Assembly (NCBI GenBank): GCA_016787265.1
Contig: JAEUVF010000013.1
Span: 186,001-250,000, forward strand
Length of the DNA: 64,000 nucleotides
Origin: Flavipsychrobacter sp.
Lineage (GTDB): Bacteria > Bacteroidota > Bacteroidia > Chitinophagales > Chitinophagaceae
Reading direction: 5' to 3'
Shown here: in pieces, positions 53,254-61,429 of the stretch
Position numbering within the stretch: position 1 is the stretch's first letter
How the letters are laid out: every line of letters begins with the position of its first letter
Program-made: the position numbers and the translations under genes
Notes under the pieces: generated by a model
The model's input: only the letters and a program-made list of their open reading frames with translations
What the model was told of the DNA's origin: nothing
Databases searched by the model: none

Positions 53254-54261
53254 TCAGATCGTCAGTAAACTGCAGCCGCGGATATCGCTGTTGTCAGCCC
53301 TGCCAAGCACTTCAAATCCGTTATCCACGTATCTTTTGCCCATATCATCAGTTGCAAGAAAGGCACAGGAATCCAGGTTGGCCAGGTCAATAATATTGAT
53401 CAGGCCTGCTTTGCCTTCATAAGCCGGATTCGAGGCAGGGGAGGGAAGCAGGCTGAGCGGGTCATCTTCCTCCCTTAGAAGAACTGTCATCCAGTCGGGA
53501 CAAAAAAAACGACCGTTATCTCCACAATAAGCTTGTGAAAGCAGTTCTGTCATGCCGTATTCGGAATGAATTGCTACTCCTGGAAAACTGGCTGCCAGTC
53601 GCTCATGTAAAGCTGCGCGGGTTATTTCCTCCCTTCTGCCTTTCATACCGCCCGTTTCCATGATGGTAACATTTGGAAGGGGAAATGAATAGGCTTCAGC
53701 AAAATCAAGCAGTGCATAGGTAACACCGAATAATAGAACTTTTTGATTTGTTGCCTGGAGGCGTAACAGGGTTTCTTTTAATCGCTCCTGATCATACAGA
53801 TAAAAACCGCTTTCTGAGTGAGCACTCCTGCGGATCAGTTCATCCACCATCACTACCAGGCTGGAATGCTGGCGTTCAAGGTAGGAAGGTAGTAATCCAA
53901 GTATACACCAGTCGGTAGGACTGCCATAAAATTTGTTGAAGCAACCCAGGAAGCTTTCCCTATATAAATCAAGGGATCGGATAAAGTGCCGACTGTTGGT
54001 AGTGCTGGTGGTGCCACTGCTTTCAAACCATTCTTCTTCCTGAAAAGATCCGCTTTTGATGACATGTGTTTTAAAAAAACGGATGGGTAAAAATGGGATG
54101 TCTTCGATTGTTTTGACCAGCCCTGGTCGCCGTTGCAGGGTATCGCAAAACCTTTTGTATACCAGATTGTTTTCATATTGGTAGTGAAAAACATCCAGTA
54201 TGAGAGCCTCCCGCTGAATGGCCGGAGTTGAGAAAATTTTATGAATCAATTCACTGCGCAT
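53254..54261 (-). CDS. LuxE/PaaK-like acyl-protein synthetase
   Basis: A 335-residue protein of the acyl-protein synthetase LuxE family (PF04443). The AMP-binding-type motifs are WFESSGTTSTTNSRHF (phosphate loop), TIMETGGMKGRREEITR, VAIHSEYGMTELLSQAY and LATDDMGKRYVDNGFEVLGR. Members form an acyl-AMP and transfer the acyl group to a protein or thiol. No luxCDAB or other fatty-acid reductase genes are near, so the substrate is open. I place the start at ATG 54261 (MRSELIHKIF) rather than 54372, which would overlap the divergent lipoprotein gene. Confidence 0.85.
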   Translation of the reverse strand: MRSELIHKIFSTPAIQREALILDVFHYQYENNLVYKRFCDTLQRRPGLVKTIEDIPFLPIRFFKTHVIKSGSFQEEEWFESSGTTSTTNSRHFIRSLDLYRESFLGCFNKFYGSPTDWCILGLLPSYLERQHSSLVVMVDELIRRSAHSESGFYLYDQERLKETLLRLQATNQKVLLFGVTYALLDFAEAYSFPLPNVTIMETGGMKGRREEITRAALHERLAASFPGVAIHSEYGMTELLSQAYCGDNGRFFCPDWMTVLLREEDDPLSLLPSPASNPAYEGKAGLINIIDLANLDSCAFLATDDMGKRYVDNGFEVLGRADNSDIRGCSLLTI

Positions 54262-54313
54262 GTTAGGTAAATCAACGGGTTGTTGATAAATTCGTTCACA
54301 ATATAGACGCTTT

Positions 54314-54784
54314 ATGATTAAGAAACTGGTACCCCTCTTTATACTACTGGTGACTTTTGCAGCCTGCAGCAAAGATAAATTTGAAACCAGGCCAACTATA
54401 AAAATAAAGAGCCAGAGCCGCGTGGTACCTGCTGATAATGAAGCGATTTTTTCAGTTACCCTGGAGTATACCGATAAAGAAGGTGATCTGTCTGGAATAC
54501 GGGATTCTTCTGTTTATTACCAGGCTGTTTTACAGAATGTACGGTCGGTGCTGGGTGGATCAAATTATTCTGCTGATTATCCCTCTTTGCCGGAATTCCC
54601 CGAAAGGAGAAGCGGAGAAATCGAAATTCGTATGGAGCGCGTCTTTTATTACAGGCCTATTCAAAATAATCAGGGTGGAAATGATTCCAATGATACCCTG
54701 ATATTTCGAATCGCTGTAAAAGACAGGGCCGGTAATGTTAGTGATACCATCACTACTGCACCAATTGTACTGTTGGGACAGTAG
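54314..54784 (+). CDS. Hypothetical lipoprotein
   Basis: A 156-residue protein with a lipoprotein signal (ILLVTFAAC; Cys18). The mature part is beta-rich (RVVPADNEAIFSVTLEYTDKEG, NDTLIFRIAVKDRAGNVSD) and looks like an Ig-like or cadherin-like fold, but no family was recognised. Divergent from the LuxE-like gene, and followed 9 bases later by the UbiA-like gene on the same strand, so the two may be cotranscribed. Function unknown. Confidence 0.65.
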   Translation: MIKKLVPLFILLVTFAACSKDKFETRPTIKIKSQSRVVPADNEAIFSVTLEYTDKEGDLSGIRDSSVYYQAVLQNVRSVLGGSNYSADYPSLPEFPERRSGEIEIRMERVFYYRPIQNNQGGNDSNDTLIFRIAVKDRAGNVSDTITTAPIVLLGQ

Positions 54785-54793
54785 ATTTGAAAC

Positions 54794-55627
54794 ATGCGCA
54801 ACTCTGTAGATTTTTTACTTTTCAGTGCTGTTTTCATCGGGCTTTGTGCAGTTGCCCTGTGCTGGGAGACAAATCTTTTACTTGGATTGCAGCCTGGTCA
54901 TTGGTCCCTTTATAGTTTTGTTTTTGGTGCAACCATTTTACAATACAATCTTCATTACTTCTTTAAAAAGCAGCATGCTTTTCCCAGTGAACGGCAGGAT
55001 TGGTCGGTTCGCAATCGGTTTACTCAAAAAATATTAATAGGAATCGGACTGGTAGTGGTTATTGTCAGTATGTTCTGGCTGGAACCCCGGCATTTTATTG
55101 TTTTGGTAGTATTGGCAGTTTTGGCCAGTCTTTATTCCTTTCCTTTATTACCCTTTGTGAAAAGGCCTTTAAAGGAATATGGGTTGCTGAAGATCGGATT
55201 ATTGTCACTGGAATGGACCCTGGTCACCGTTTGGTTTCCAGCAGATCAACAGGGGGTAGATATGACCAGTTACTGGCTGGTTTTCATAAGGCGTTTCCTG
55301 TTTATGTTTGTGCTCTGCCTGCTGTTTGATCTGAGAGATAAGGAATTGGATGCAACCAATGGAATCCGGACCCTTCCGGTACGGCTAGGTATAAAAATCA
55401 CTTACCGGCTGGCGGATGGTTTATTGTTACTATTTCTGCTGATTTCCCTGGTACAGTTGTTTCGTACAGGGAATTATCCGTTTTTTCATGCGATGCTGTT
55501 ATCGGCGGTGTTAACCCGTTTGGTAATCGAACAGACAAAGAAAATCAACAACGATTATATTTATCTCGCCGGTGTTGACGGAATGATGTTGGTGCAGGCG
55601 ATACTTGTAGGTCTTGGAACTTTGTAG
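54794..55627 (+). CDS. UbiA-like prenyltransferase family membrane protein with a degenerate first motif
   Basis: A 277-residue protein with about eight membrane helices. DLRDKELDATNGIRTLPVRLG is the second Asp-rich motif of UbiA-family prenyltransferases (DxxD). The first motif, normally NDxxDxxxD in helix 2, is replaced by QYNLHYFFKKQH, which lacks the aspartates that bind the Mg2+ and pyrophosphate. It may therefore be an inactive relative, use a different substrate, or have a structural role. It probably sits in the inner membrane and would otherwise be compared with enzymes making quinone or heme-type prenyl products. No quinone-pathway gene is next to it. Confidence 0.7.
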   Translation: MRNSVDFLLFSAVFIGLCAVALCWETNLLLGLQPGHWSLYSFVFGATILQYNLHYFFKKQHAFPSERQDWSVRNRFTQKILIGIGLVVVIVSMFWLEPRHFIVLVVLAVLASLYSFPLLPFVKRPLKEYGLLKIGLLSLEWTLVTVWFPADQQGVDMTSYWLVFIRRFLFMFVLCLLFDLRDKELDATNGIRTLPVRLGIKITYRLADGLLLLFLLISLVQLFRTGNYPFFHAMLLSAVLTRLVIEQTKKINNDYIYLAGVDGMMLVQAILVGLGTL

Positions 55628-55631
55628 ATTG

Positions 55632-55639
55632 TATATTTG
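55632..55639 (+). promoter_or_regulatory. -7 element TATATTTG for the M42 peptidase gene
   Basis: TATATTTG matches TAnnTTTG exactly and ends 21 bases before the ATG at 55661. It starts only 5 bases after the stop of the UbiA-like gene. Confidence 0.6.
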
Positions 55640-55660
55640 ACAACTTAAATCAATGGCTCT

Positions 55661-56776
55661 ATGGCAAAAGCAAAAAAAGAAAAGCAGCCTAACCCGATTT
55701 TGACAGACAAGTCGCATGCTTTTATGCGAAATTATCTGAACACGCCTTCGCCGGTTGGTTTCGAAGCGGAAGGGCAAAAAGTTTGGCTTGAGTATATCAA
55801 ACCTTATGTGGATACCTATTTTGTAGATCCTTATGGAACGGCAGTAGGAGTAGTTAATCCGGACGCGCCTTTTAAAGTAGTAATTGAAGCGCATGCGGAT
55901 GAAATCAGTTGGTTTGTCAACTATATTAACCCCGAAGGATTGTTATATCTTAAACGCAATGGTGGAGTGGATCATCAGATTGCGCCATCGCAGCGTGTAT
56001 TTATTCATGGGAAAAAAGGTCCGGTTAAAGCGGTATTCGGATGGCCTGCTATTCATACCCGTTTATCGAATCCCGATCAGAAAGAGCCGGTAGCAAAAGT
56101 GGACAACCTGTTTCTTGATTGCGGTGCCCGTTCCAAGAAAGAAGTGGAAGAACTTGGCATACACGTGGGCGCTGTTGTAACCTACCAGGATGGATTTGAC
56201 GAACTGGCTAACGGGTATTATGTTGCCCGCGCTTTTGATAATCGTATCGGAGGTGTGATGATCGCAGAAGTGGCCCGACTGCTGAAAGAAAATAAAAAGA
56301 AACTTCCTTATGGACTGTATGTGGTGAATGCGGTGCAGGAAGAGATTGGTTTACGGGGTGCTGAAATGATCGCCCGAAGGATCAAACCCAATATTGCCAT
56401 TATTACTGATGTGACCCACGATACTTCCACCCCCATGATCAGTAAAGCGATTGAAGGAGATGTGGTATGTGGAAAAGGACCTTCACCCACTTTTGGTCCG
56501 GCAGTACATAATATACTATTGGGCCTTGTACAGGATGTTGCTGAAAAAACCGGTATCCCTCTGCAGATGCGCACCGTGAGCAGAAGTACTGGAACCGATA
56601 CAGACTCCTTTGCCTATGCCAACGACGGTTGTCCATCAGTGTTAATTTCCATCCCACTGCGTTATATGCATACCACTGTAGAAATGTTGCATAAAAACGA
56701 CATCGAGCAAACCATTCGGTTGATGTATGAAACCTTGCTGACGTTAAGTCCAAAGACGAAACTGAGCTATTTATAA
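55661..56776 (+). CDS. M42 family metallopeptidase
   Basis: A 371-residue cytosolic zinc aminopeptidase (M42, also called glutamyl aminopeptidase/endoglucanase-like; PF05343). Metal ligands are visible: VIEAHADEISWFV (His, Asp), ARAFDNRIGGVM (Asp), AVQEEIGLRGAEM (catalytic Glu-Glu) and ITDVTHDTST (Asp), with the last His in PLRYMHTTVEMLH. Such enzymes form dodecameric shells that trim peptides. A basic KAKKEK stretch begins the protein. The convergent porQ gene ends 57 bases away across an inverted repeat. Confidence 0.92.
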   Translation: MAKAKKEKQPNPILTDKSHAFMRNYLNTPSPVGFEAEGQKVWLEYIKPYVDTYFVDPYGTAVGVVNPDAPFKVVIEAHADEISWFVNYINPEGLLYLKRNGGVDHQIAPSQRVFIHGKKGPVKAVFGWPAIHTRLSNPDQKEPVAKVDNLFLDCGARSKKEVEELGIHVGAVVTYQDGFDELANGYYVARAFDNRIGGVMIAEVARLLKENKKKLPYGLYVVNAVQEEIGLRGAEMIARRIKPNIAIITDVTHDTSTPMISKAIEGDVVCGKGPSPTFGPAVHNILLGLVQDVAEKTGIPLQMRTVSRSTGTDTDSFAYANDGCPSVLISIPLRYMHTTVEMLHKNDIEQTIRLMYETLLTLSPKTKLSYL

Positions 56777-56865
56777 TTGTGAATTATGAATTGTGAATTA
56801 TGAATTGGTTTAGAAATACCCAATTCATAATTCCTAATTCATAATTCCTAAATCATAATTCATAC
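56777..56865. repeat. Long inverted repeat of GAATTATGAATT units between convergent genes
   Basis: The left arm is a tandem of GTGAATTATGAATT units (56778-56808); the right arm (56820-56865) is its reverse complement CAATTCATAATTCCTAATT, with about 11 unpaired bases between. It can form a long hairpin and may end transcription of both the M42 and porQ genes. A single-arm copy lies at 14685-14720. The right arm overlaps the 3' end of porQ and provides its stop. Confidence 0.8.
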
Positions 56866-57844
56866 TTACCTGATGGTATCCCTTCACATTTGTGTAAAAT
56901 GATCTCGCATAACGAAACTGGAAGCGATTGATCAGGATGCCCGCACCTAATGAGAAACCGGTTAAGCCATTACTGGTATTGGCGATGGATAATTCTCTTC
57001 GACGGAGATGATTATATCCAACCCCAAGTTCAATTTTATCACCGATAAATGCCTGTGCACCTAACACAACATGCTGAAAAATCTGGTCAGCGCTTGAAAT
57101 GGTGCTATCTGGTTTATAAAGAATCAGTCTGTGCAAATCGCGCAAGGTTACGGAAAATTGAAGAGGTGCCCTGGCCAGTCGTTTGGTGATGCCCGCCTGT
57201 AGTTCAAAGGGTAAATTTTCTGTTTGACCCGGAACAAAATTACGCAGTTGAATACCCATGTGTTTCATGACCAGGCCTGCCTGGAATTGCCTGGTGCTAT
57301 CGAAATAATTCATTCCCAGTGTAATCGCCATTCCACTTGACCGGTATGCTCCATAGTTTGACTGAATGAATTGTAGCGAGCCTCCATAGTGCCATTTATC
57401 GAGATATCGCCTGGAGGCAGTCAGTTGTACCTGGTAATCGCGTGGATTAAAATTGCCCAACTCGTTTCCTGAAGGATCTGTTTGCATGATAGAACCATAT
57501 CCGATGTATTGTACCTGGGCAGCAAAAGCCGTGGCGATTTTTTCTTTGTAAACAGCTGCTGCAAGATAATATTGTTGGATGCCGGCAGGCATGGGTGTGA
57601 AGCTGAGTGAGAGTTGGCTATGATGAAAAGGGCGCAAAAGAGCAGGGTTCTGGTGAATAATGCCCAGATCCCGACTGATCAGGCTGGTGGTTTCGCCACC
57701 AACAGAACTTTGCTGGGCACCTGTTGGAAGACGTAGAAAACTAAAAATGGCCTGCCCTCCTGCAGTTTGCGCCAGCAAGGGAACACTGAACCAATTAAAA
57801 CAAGTGGCAGATAAGAAAACAATAAGCGATTTCAGCAGTTGCAT
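56834..57844 (-). CDS. porQ: Type IX secretion system protein PorQ
   Basis: A 336-residue outer membrane barrel protein matching PorQ: signal peptide ending VPLLAQ, then GGQAIFSFLRLPTGAQQSSVGGETTS and LGIIHQNPALLRPFHHSQLS, typical of the PorV/PorQ family, and strands such as GGSLQFIQSNYGAYRSSGMAITLG. PorQ, with PorU, PorV and PorZ, belongs to the attachment complex that anchors type IX secretion cargo at the cell surface. The final codons (SMNYDLGIMN) run into the interspersed repeat, and the stop codon lies inside it, so the natural C-terminus may have been altered. A terminator and lon lie upstream. Confidence 0.88.
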   Translation of the reverse strand: MQLLKSLIVFLSATCFNWFSVPLLAQTAGGQAIFSFLRLPTGAQQSSVGGETTSLISRDLGIIHQNPALLRPFHHSQLSLSFTPMPAGIQQYYLAAAVYKEKIATAFAAQVQYIGYGSIMQTDPSGNELGNFNPRDYQVQLTASRRYLDKWHYGGSLQFIQSNYGAYRSSGMAITLGMNYFDSTRQFQAGLVMKHMGIQLRNFVPGQTENLPFELQAGITKRLARAPLQFSVTLRDLHRLILYKPDSTISSADQIFQHVVLGAQAFIGDKIELGVGYNHLRRRELSIANTSNGLTGFSLGAGILINRFQFRYARSFYTNVKGYHQVSMNYDLGIMN

Positions 57845-57879
57845 TCAGCTAACCGGATTGAACCGGTAAAATAAAGAAA

Positions 57880-57901
57880 ATCCCCCATTGACATGGGGGA
57901 T
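57880..57901 (-). terminator. Rho-independent terminator of lon
   Basis: ATCCCCCAT-TGAC-ATGGGGGAT is a perfect 9-bp stem with a 4-base loop. On the minus strand the stem is followed by TTTCTTTATTTT, so it should end lon transcription about 78 bases after the lon stop. Confidence 0.85.
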
Positions 57902-57979
57902 CATTAACCCTAAAACAACCAACATGAAAAATTTCAATCGTAATTAATTACAATGAACTCGTTGGATTGTTTATTAAAA

Positions 57980-60388
57980 TTATTGTAAAGCGAGGTCTAA
58001 TACCTGCTGCATTTGTTTTACGTAATGGAAGTTTAATCCTTTGATAAAATTAGGATCGATTTCTTCCACATCCTTTTCGTTTTGCCAACATAAAATAATC
58101 TCTTTTAAACCGGCTCTTTTGGCTGCAAGCACTTTTTCTTTGATGCCTCCAACCGGTAATACCTGACCACGCAAAGTAATCTCTCCTGTCATTGCGAGAT
58201 AAGGTTTTACTTTTCTTCCTGTAAAGGCGGAAGTTAAAGCGGTTAACATGGTAACACCGGCACTGGGACCGTCTTTCGGAACCGCCCCCTCAGGTACATG
58301 AATATGAATATTTCTTTTCTGAAATAATTCAGGATCAATTCCCAGTTTTTTAGCATTGGCCTGCAGGTAGGTAAGTGCTGTAGAGGCACTTTCCTTCATC
58401 ACATTACCCAGGTTTCCGGTAAGCCTCAATTCTCCTTTTCCGTCACTCAATGTAGTTTCAATAAAAAGAATATCGCCTCCCACATAGGTCCATGCGAGGC
58501 CAACCGCAACGCCTGGCATATTGGCTGTTTTATAGATCTCATTGCTGTAGCGGGGTTTGCCCAGGATTTCAGTGATATCCGCAATCGTTAGGGTAGGTTT
58601 CGCTTTACCATGCATGGCTACTTCTTTCGCGATATTCCGCATAATCGCAGCCAGCTGACGGTCCAGCTCCCGAACACCACTCTCCCTGGTATAATCTTCA
58701 ACTACTTTTTCAAGGACTTTATCGCTGATGCGGATGGTTACTTTGTCGAGTCCGTGTGCTTCTTTCTGTTTTGGGATGAGATGCCTTTTGGCTATCTCTA
58801 CCTTTTCCTCTACCGCATATCCGCTTAGGTCAATAATCTCCAGGCGATCTCTTAATGCGGGCTGGATATTGTTGATATTGTTGGCAGTTGCAATAAATAA
58901 TACTTTGCTGAGGTCGTATTCCAGCTCCAGGTAGTTATCATAGAAAGTATGATTCTGTTCCGGATCGAGTACTTCGAGCAGGGCAGAGGAGGGATCACCC
59001 CTGTGATCGGCTCCCACTTTATCGATCTCGTCCAGGATCATTACCGGGTTAGAAGATTTGACTTTACGAACGGATTGCAGAATGCGGCCAGGCATCGCGC
59101 CAATATAGGTTTTACGGTGCCCTCTGATTTCGCTCTCGTCGTGTAAGCCACCCAATGCCAGGCGCACATATTTTCGGCCAATAGCACTGGCAATACTTCT
59201 GCCGAGAGATGTTTTACCAATACCCGGAGGTCCTACAAAACAGAGGATAGGGCTTTTCATATCGCCCTTAAGCTTCAGCACGGCTATGTATTCAATGATT
59301 CTTTCCTTGATCTTGTCCATTCCGTAATGATCATGGTCCAGCACTTTTTTCGCATGATCCAGATCGTACTCATCTGAGGTATATTCTTCCCAGGGAAGAT
59401 CCAGCATCAGGTCGAGATGGTTGTATACGATGGAATAATCCGGCGTAGAAGGATGCATGCGTTCCAGTTTTTCAATCCCCTTCTGGAACATTTCAGCGGC
59501 TGCTTTTGGCCATTTTTTCTGTTCGGCCTTTTTCCGCATCTCTTTTATCTCCAGCTCATTGCTGTCGCCGCCCAATTCCTCCTTGATGCTCTTCATTTGC
59601 TGCTGCAGGAAGTATTCGCGCTGCTGCTTGTCGAGCTCCGTTTTGGTCTTATTGGTGAGTTTGTTTTTCAGTTCCGCAAATTGCAATTCCCGCTGCAACA
59701 GCTGCATGAGGATATCAGCCCTTTCGCCGATATCATCAGACTGCAGGATTTTCTGTTTCTCATGTAATTCTGTATTGAGGTTACTGGATACAAAATGTAT
59801 CAGAAATGCCGGGTTCTCAATATTTTTCAGAATGATAGCAGCCTCTGATGGAATATTCGGAGAAAGCTGTATGATCTGCGTGGCCAGGTCTTTAATATTG
59901 GCCACATAAGCAGCAAACTGGTCATCTGCCGGGGCTTCTCCTTCTTCCAGGAGAGCAACTTTTGCTCTGAAATAGGGCTCCTCTGTTGTAAAGGATTCCA
60001 GTTTGAATCGCCGTTTGCCCTGTATGATAACGGTTGTGCCACCATCAGGCATCTTGATCAGCTTCACAATTTTGGCAACAGTTCCAACCGCTTCCAGGTC
60101 GTTCTGTTTGGGATCTTCCACATTACTGTCCTTCTGCGCCAGAACTCCTACCAGTTTATCTGCCTTATAGGCATCGTTAACTGCTTTGATACTCTTATCG
60201 CGACCCACGGTGATCGGTAAAACCACGCCCGGGAATAAAACTGTATTGCGCAGCGGAAGAATGGGCAGATCGCCGGTTATCTCCAGCGTTGATCCATCAT
60301 CGCTTTCATGCTCGTTCAGGGGAATTATGGGGATAAAGTCCATTTCGTCTTCCGGCCTAAATAAAAAGTTCCGTTCATTCATAATCAT
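57980..60388 (-). CDS. lon: ATP-dependent protease Lon
   Basis: An 802-residue full-length LonA. N-terminal LON domain (LPILPLRNTVLFPGVVLPITVG) spans about 40-240, a helical linker follows, then the AAA+ module with Walker A GPPGIGKTSLGR, Walker B VMILDEIDKVGADHRGD, and finally the protease domain with the serine in DGPSAGVTMLTAL and the lysine in PVGGIKEKVLAAKRAG. Lon degrades misfolded and regulatory proteins in the cytoplasm and is usually heat-induced. It diverges from the purine nucleoside phosphorylase gene. The start MIMNERNFLF has two nearby ATGs; 60388 is the first. Confidence 0.98.
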   Translation of the reverse strand: MIMNERNFLFRPEDEMDFIPIIPLNEHESDDGSTLEITGDLPILPLRNTVLFPGVVLPITVGRDKSIKAVNDAYKADKLVGVLAQKDSNVEDPKQNDLEAVGTVAKIVKLIKMPDGGTTVIIQGKRRFKLESFTTEEPYFRAKVALLEEGEAPADDQFAAYVANIKDLATQIIQLSPNIPSEAAIILKNIENPAFLIHFVSSNLNTELHEKQKILQSDDIGERADILMQLLQRELQFAELKNKLTNKTKTELDKQQREYFLQQQMKSIKEELGGDSNELEIKEMRKKAEQKKWPKAAAEMFQKGIEKLERMHPSTPDYSIVYNHLDLMLDLPWEEYTSDEYDLDHAKKVLDHDHYGMDKIKERIIEYIAVLKLKGDMKSPILCFVGPPGIGKTSLGRSIASAIGRKYVRLALGGLHDESEIRGHRKTYIGAMPGRILQSVRKVKSSNPVMILDEIDKVGADHRGDPSSALLEVLDPEQNHTFYDNYLELEYDLSKVLFIATANNINNIQPALRDRLEIIDLSGYAVEEKVEIAKRHLIPKQKEAHGLDKVTIRISDKVLEKVVEDYTRESGVRELDRQLAAIMRNIAKEVAMHGKAKPTLTIADITEILGKPRYSNEIYKTANMPGVAVGLAWTYVGGDILFIETTLSDGKGELRLTGNLGNVMKESASTALTYLQANAKKLGIDPELFQKRNIHIHVPEGAVPKDGPSAGVTMLTALTSAFTGRKVKPYLAMTGEITLRGQVLPVGGIKEKVLAAKRAGLKEIILCWQNEKDVEEIDPNFIKGLNFHYVKQMQQVLDLALQ

Positions 60389-60559
60389 CTGTTGTTATGA
60401 CAAAATAACACATACTGCCTGTTTTACATAGGGCAGCAGCGGATTATTCGATAGGTCAACTATGGTGCCATGCCAGGATTTTTACCCAAATTGGCGGGAC
60501 GGACTCTTAAAAATGACATATAGTTAGGGGAGAGTCACCGGCTACGGTACTTCAATCCT

Positions 60560-60567
60560 TATATTTG
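60560..60567 (+). promoter_or_regulatory. -7 element TATATTTG for the purine nucleoside phosphorylase operon
   Basis: TATATTTG is an exact TAnnTTTG about 27 bases before an upstream small frame and 41 bases before the PNP ATG. No clear -33 was seen. The 219-base lon/PNP divergent gap otherwise has no marked structure. Confidence 0.6.
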
Positions 60568-60593
60568 CGCCCCGTAGTTATTGTAAAAAAACT

Positions 60594-60620
60594 ATGGAAA
60601 AACCGATATGTCAGCATTGA
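60594..60620 (+). CDS. 8-codon upstream frame (MEKPICQH) in the PNP leader
   Basis: ATG (60594) opens MEKPICQH and stops at TGA (60618-60620). The TGA shares its A with the ATG at 60620, which is codon 5 of the PNP frame (MDQLKETVAF). This TGATG arrangement is typical of translational coupling, so the real PNP start may be 60620, or the small frame may tune its translation. It could also be chance. Confidence 0.35.
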   Translation: MEKPICQH

Positions 60621-61429
60621 TGGATCAATTAAAGGAAACGGTCGCTTTTATCCGGGAGCATTGCTCCATCCTTCCGGAAGTGGGCATTGTATTGGGCAGT
60701 GGCCTTGGTAACCTGGTGGCTGAGCTAAAAGTGGAGAAAGAAATCCCCTACCAACACCTGCCACATTTCCCAGTATCTACTGTCGAAGGGCATAGCGGCA
60801 AGTTGATCTTTGGACAACTTGGCAACAAGAAAGTACTGGCTATGTCGGGCCGTTTTCATTTTTATGAGGGGTATTCTGCCAGTGAAGTAGCCTATCCGAT
60901 CCGGGTAATGAAACTGCTTGGAGTCCATACCTTATTGCTTAGTAATGCCGCTGGTGGTATGAACCCCGGATTTAATGTGGGAGATCTGATGATTATCCGG
61001 GACCAGATCAGCCTTTTTACCGTTAATCCGCTAATCGGAAAAAATGAAGCGGAACTGGGCCCGCGCTTTCCGGACATGAGCGAACCCTATGCTAAACAAT
61101 TGATCGTAAAAGCTCAGGAAATTTCGTCGCGGTTAGGTATAAATATTCATCAGGGGGTATATGTAGGAGTTACCGGGCCAACTTTTGAAACACGTGCGGA
61201 ATATAAAATGCTGCACCTGATCGGAGCAGATGCTGTTGGCATGAGTACGGTGCAGGAAGTTATTGTTGCCCGCCATATGGATATGCAGGTATTCGCGATC
61301 AGTGTAATTACGGACCTGGGAATTCGTGAGGAAGAAAATATTATTACACACCAGGAAGTGCTCGAAGCAGCAGCGGCTGCAGAACCCAAACTGACCGCCA
61401 TCTTTAAAGAACTGGTACAAGTGATCTGA
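60608..61429 (+). CDS. punA: Purine-nucleoside phosphorylase
   Basis: A 273-residue trimeric (low-molecular-mass) PNP. VGIVLGSGLGNLVAEL is the phosphate loop, FHFYEGYSASEVAYPIRVMK and LSNAAGGMNPGFNVGDLMII the substrate region, and VGMSTVQEVIVARHMDMQVFA the base-binding part. It converts inosine or guanosine and phosphate to hypoxanthine or guanine and ribose-1-phosphate in the cytoplasm (purine salvage). Start could be ATG 60608 or 60620, see the upstream frame. The stop TGA at 61427-61429 shares a base with the ATG of the putative porin gene, so they are coupled. Confidence 0.95.
   Translation: MSALMDQLKETVAFIREHCSILPEVGIVLGSGLGNLVAELKVEKEIPYQHLPHFPVSTVEGHSGKLIFGQLGNKKVLAMSGRFHFYEGYSASEVAYPIRVMKLLGVHTLLLSNAAGGMNPGFNVGDLMIIRDQISLFTVNPLIGKNEAELGPRFPDMSEPYAKQLIVKAQEISSRLGINIHQGVYVGVTGPTFETRAEYKMLHLIGADAVGMSTVQEVIVARHMDMQVFAISVITDLGIREEENIITHQEVLEAAAAAEPKLTAIFKELVQVI

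Noticed and set aside
57924..57947. Short frame MKNFNRN after AACCCTAAAACAACCAAC
   Set aside because: The leader resembles that of envelope genes, but the frame stops after 7 codons and no continuation was found; perhaps a remnant.
57844..57979. Small RNA between porQ and lon
   Set aside because: The hairpin with T-rich tail is fully explained as the lon terminator; no promoter was seen for a separate RNA.
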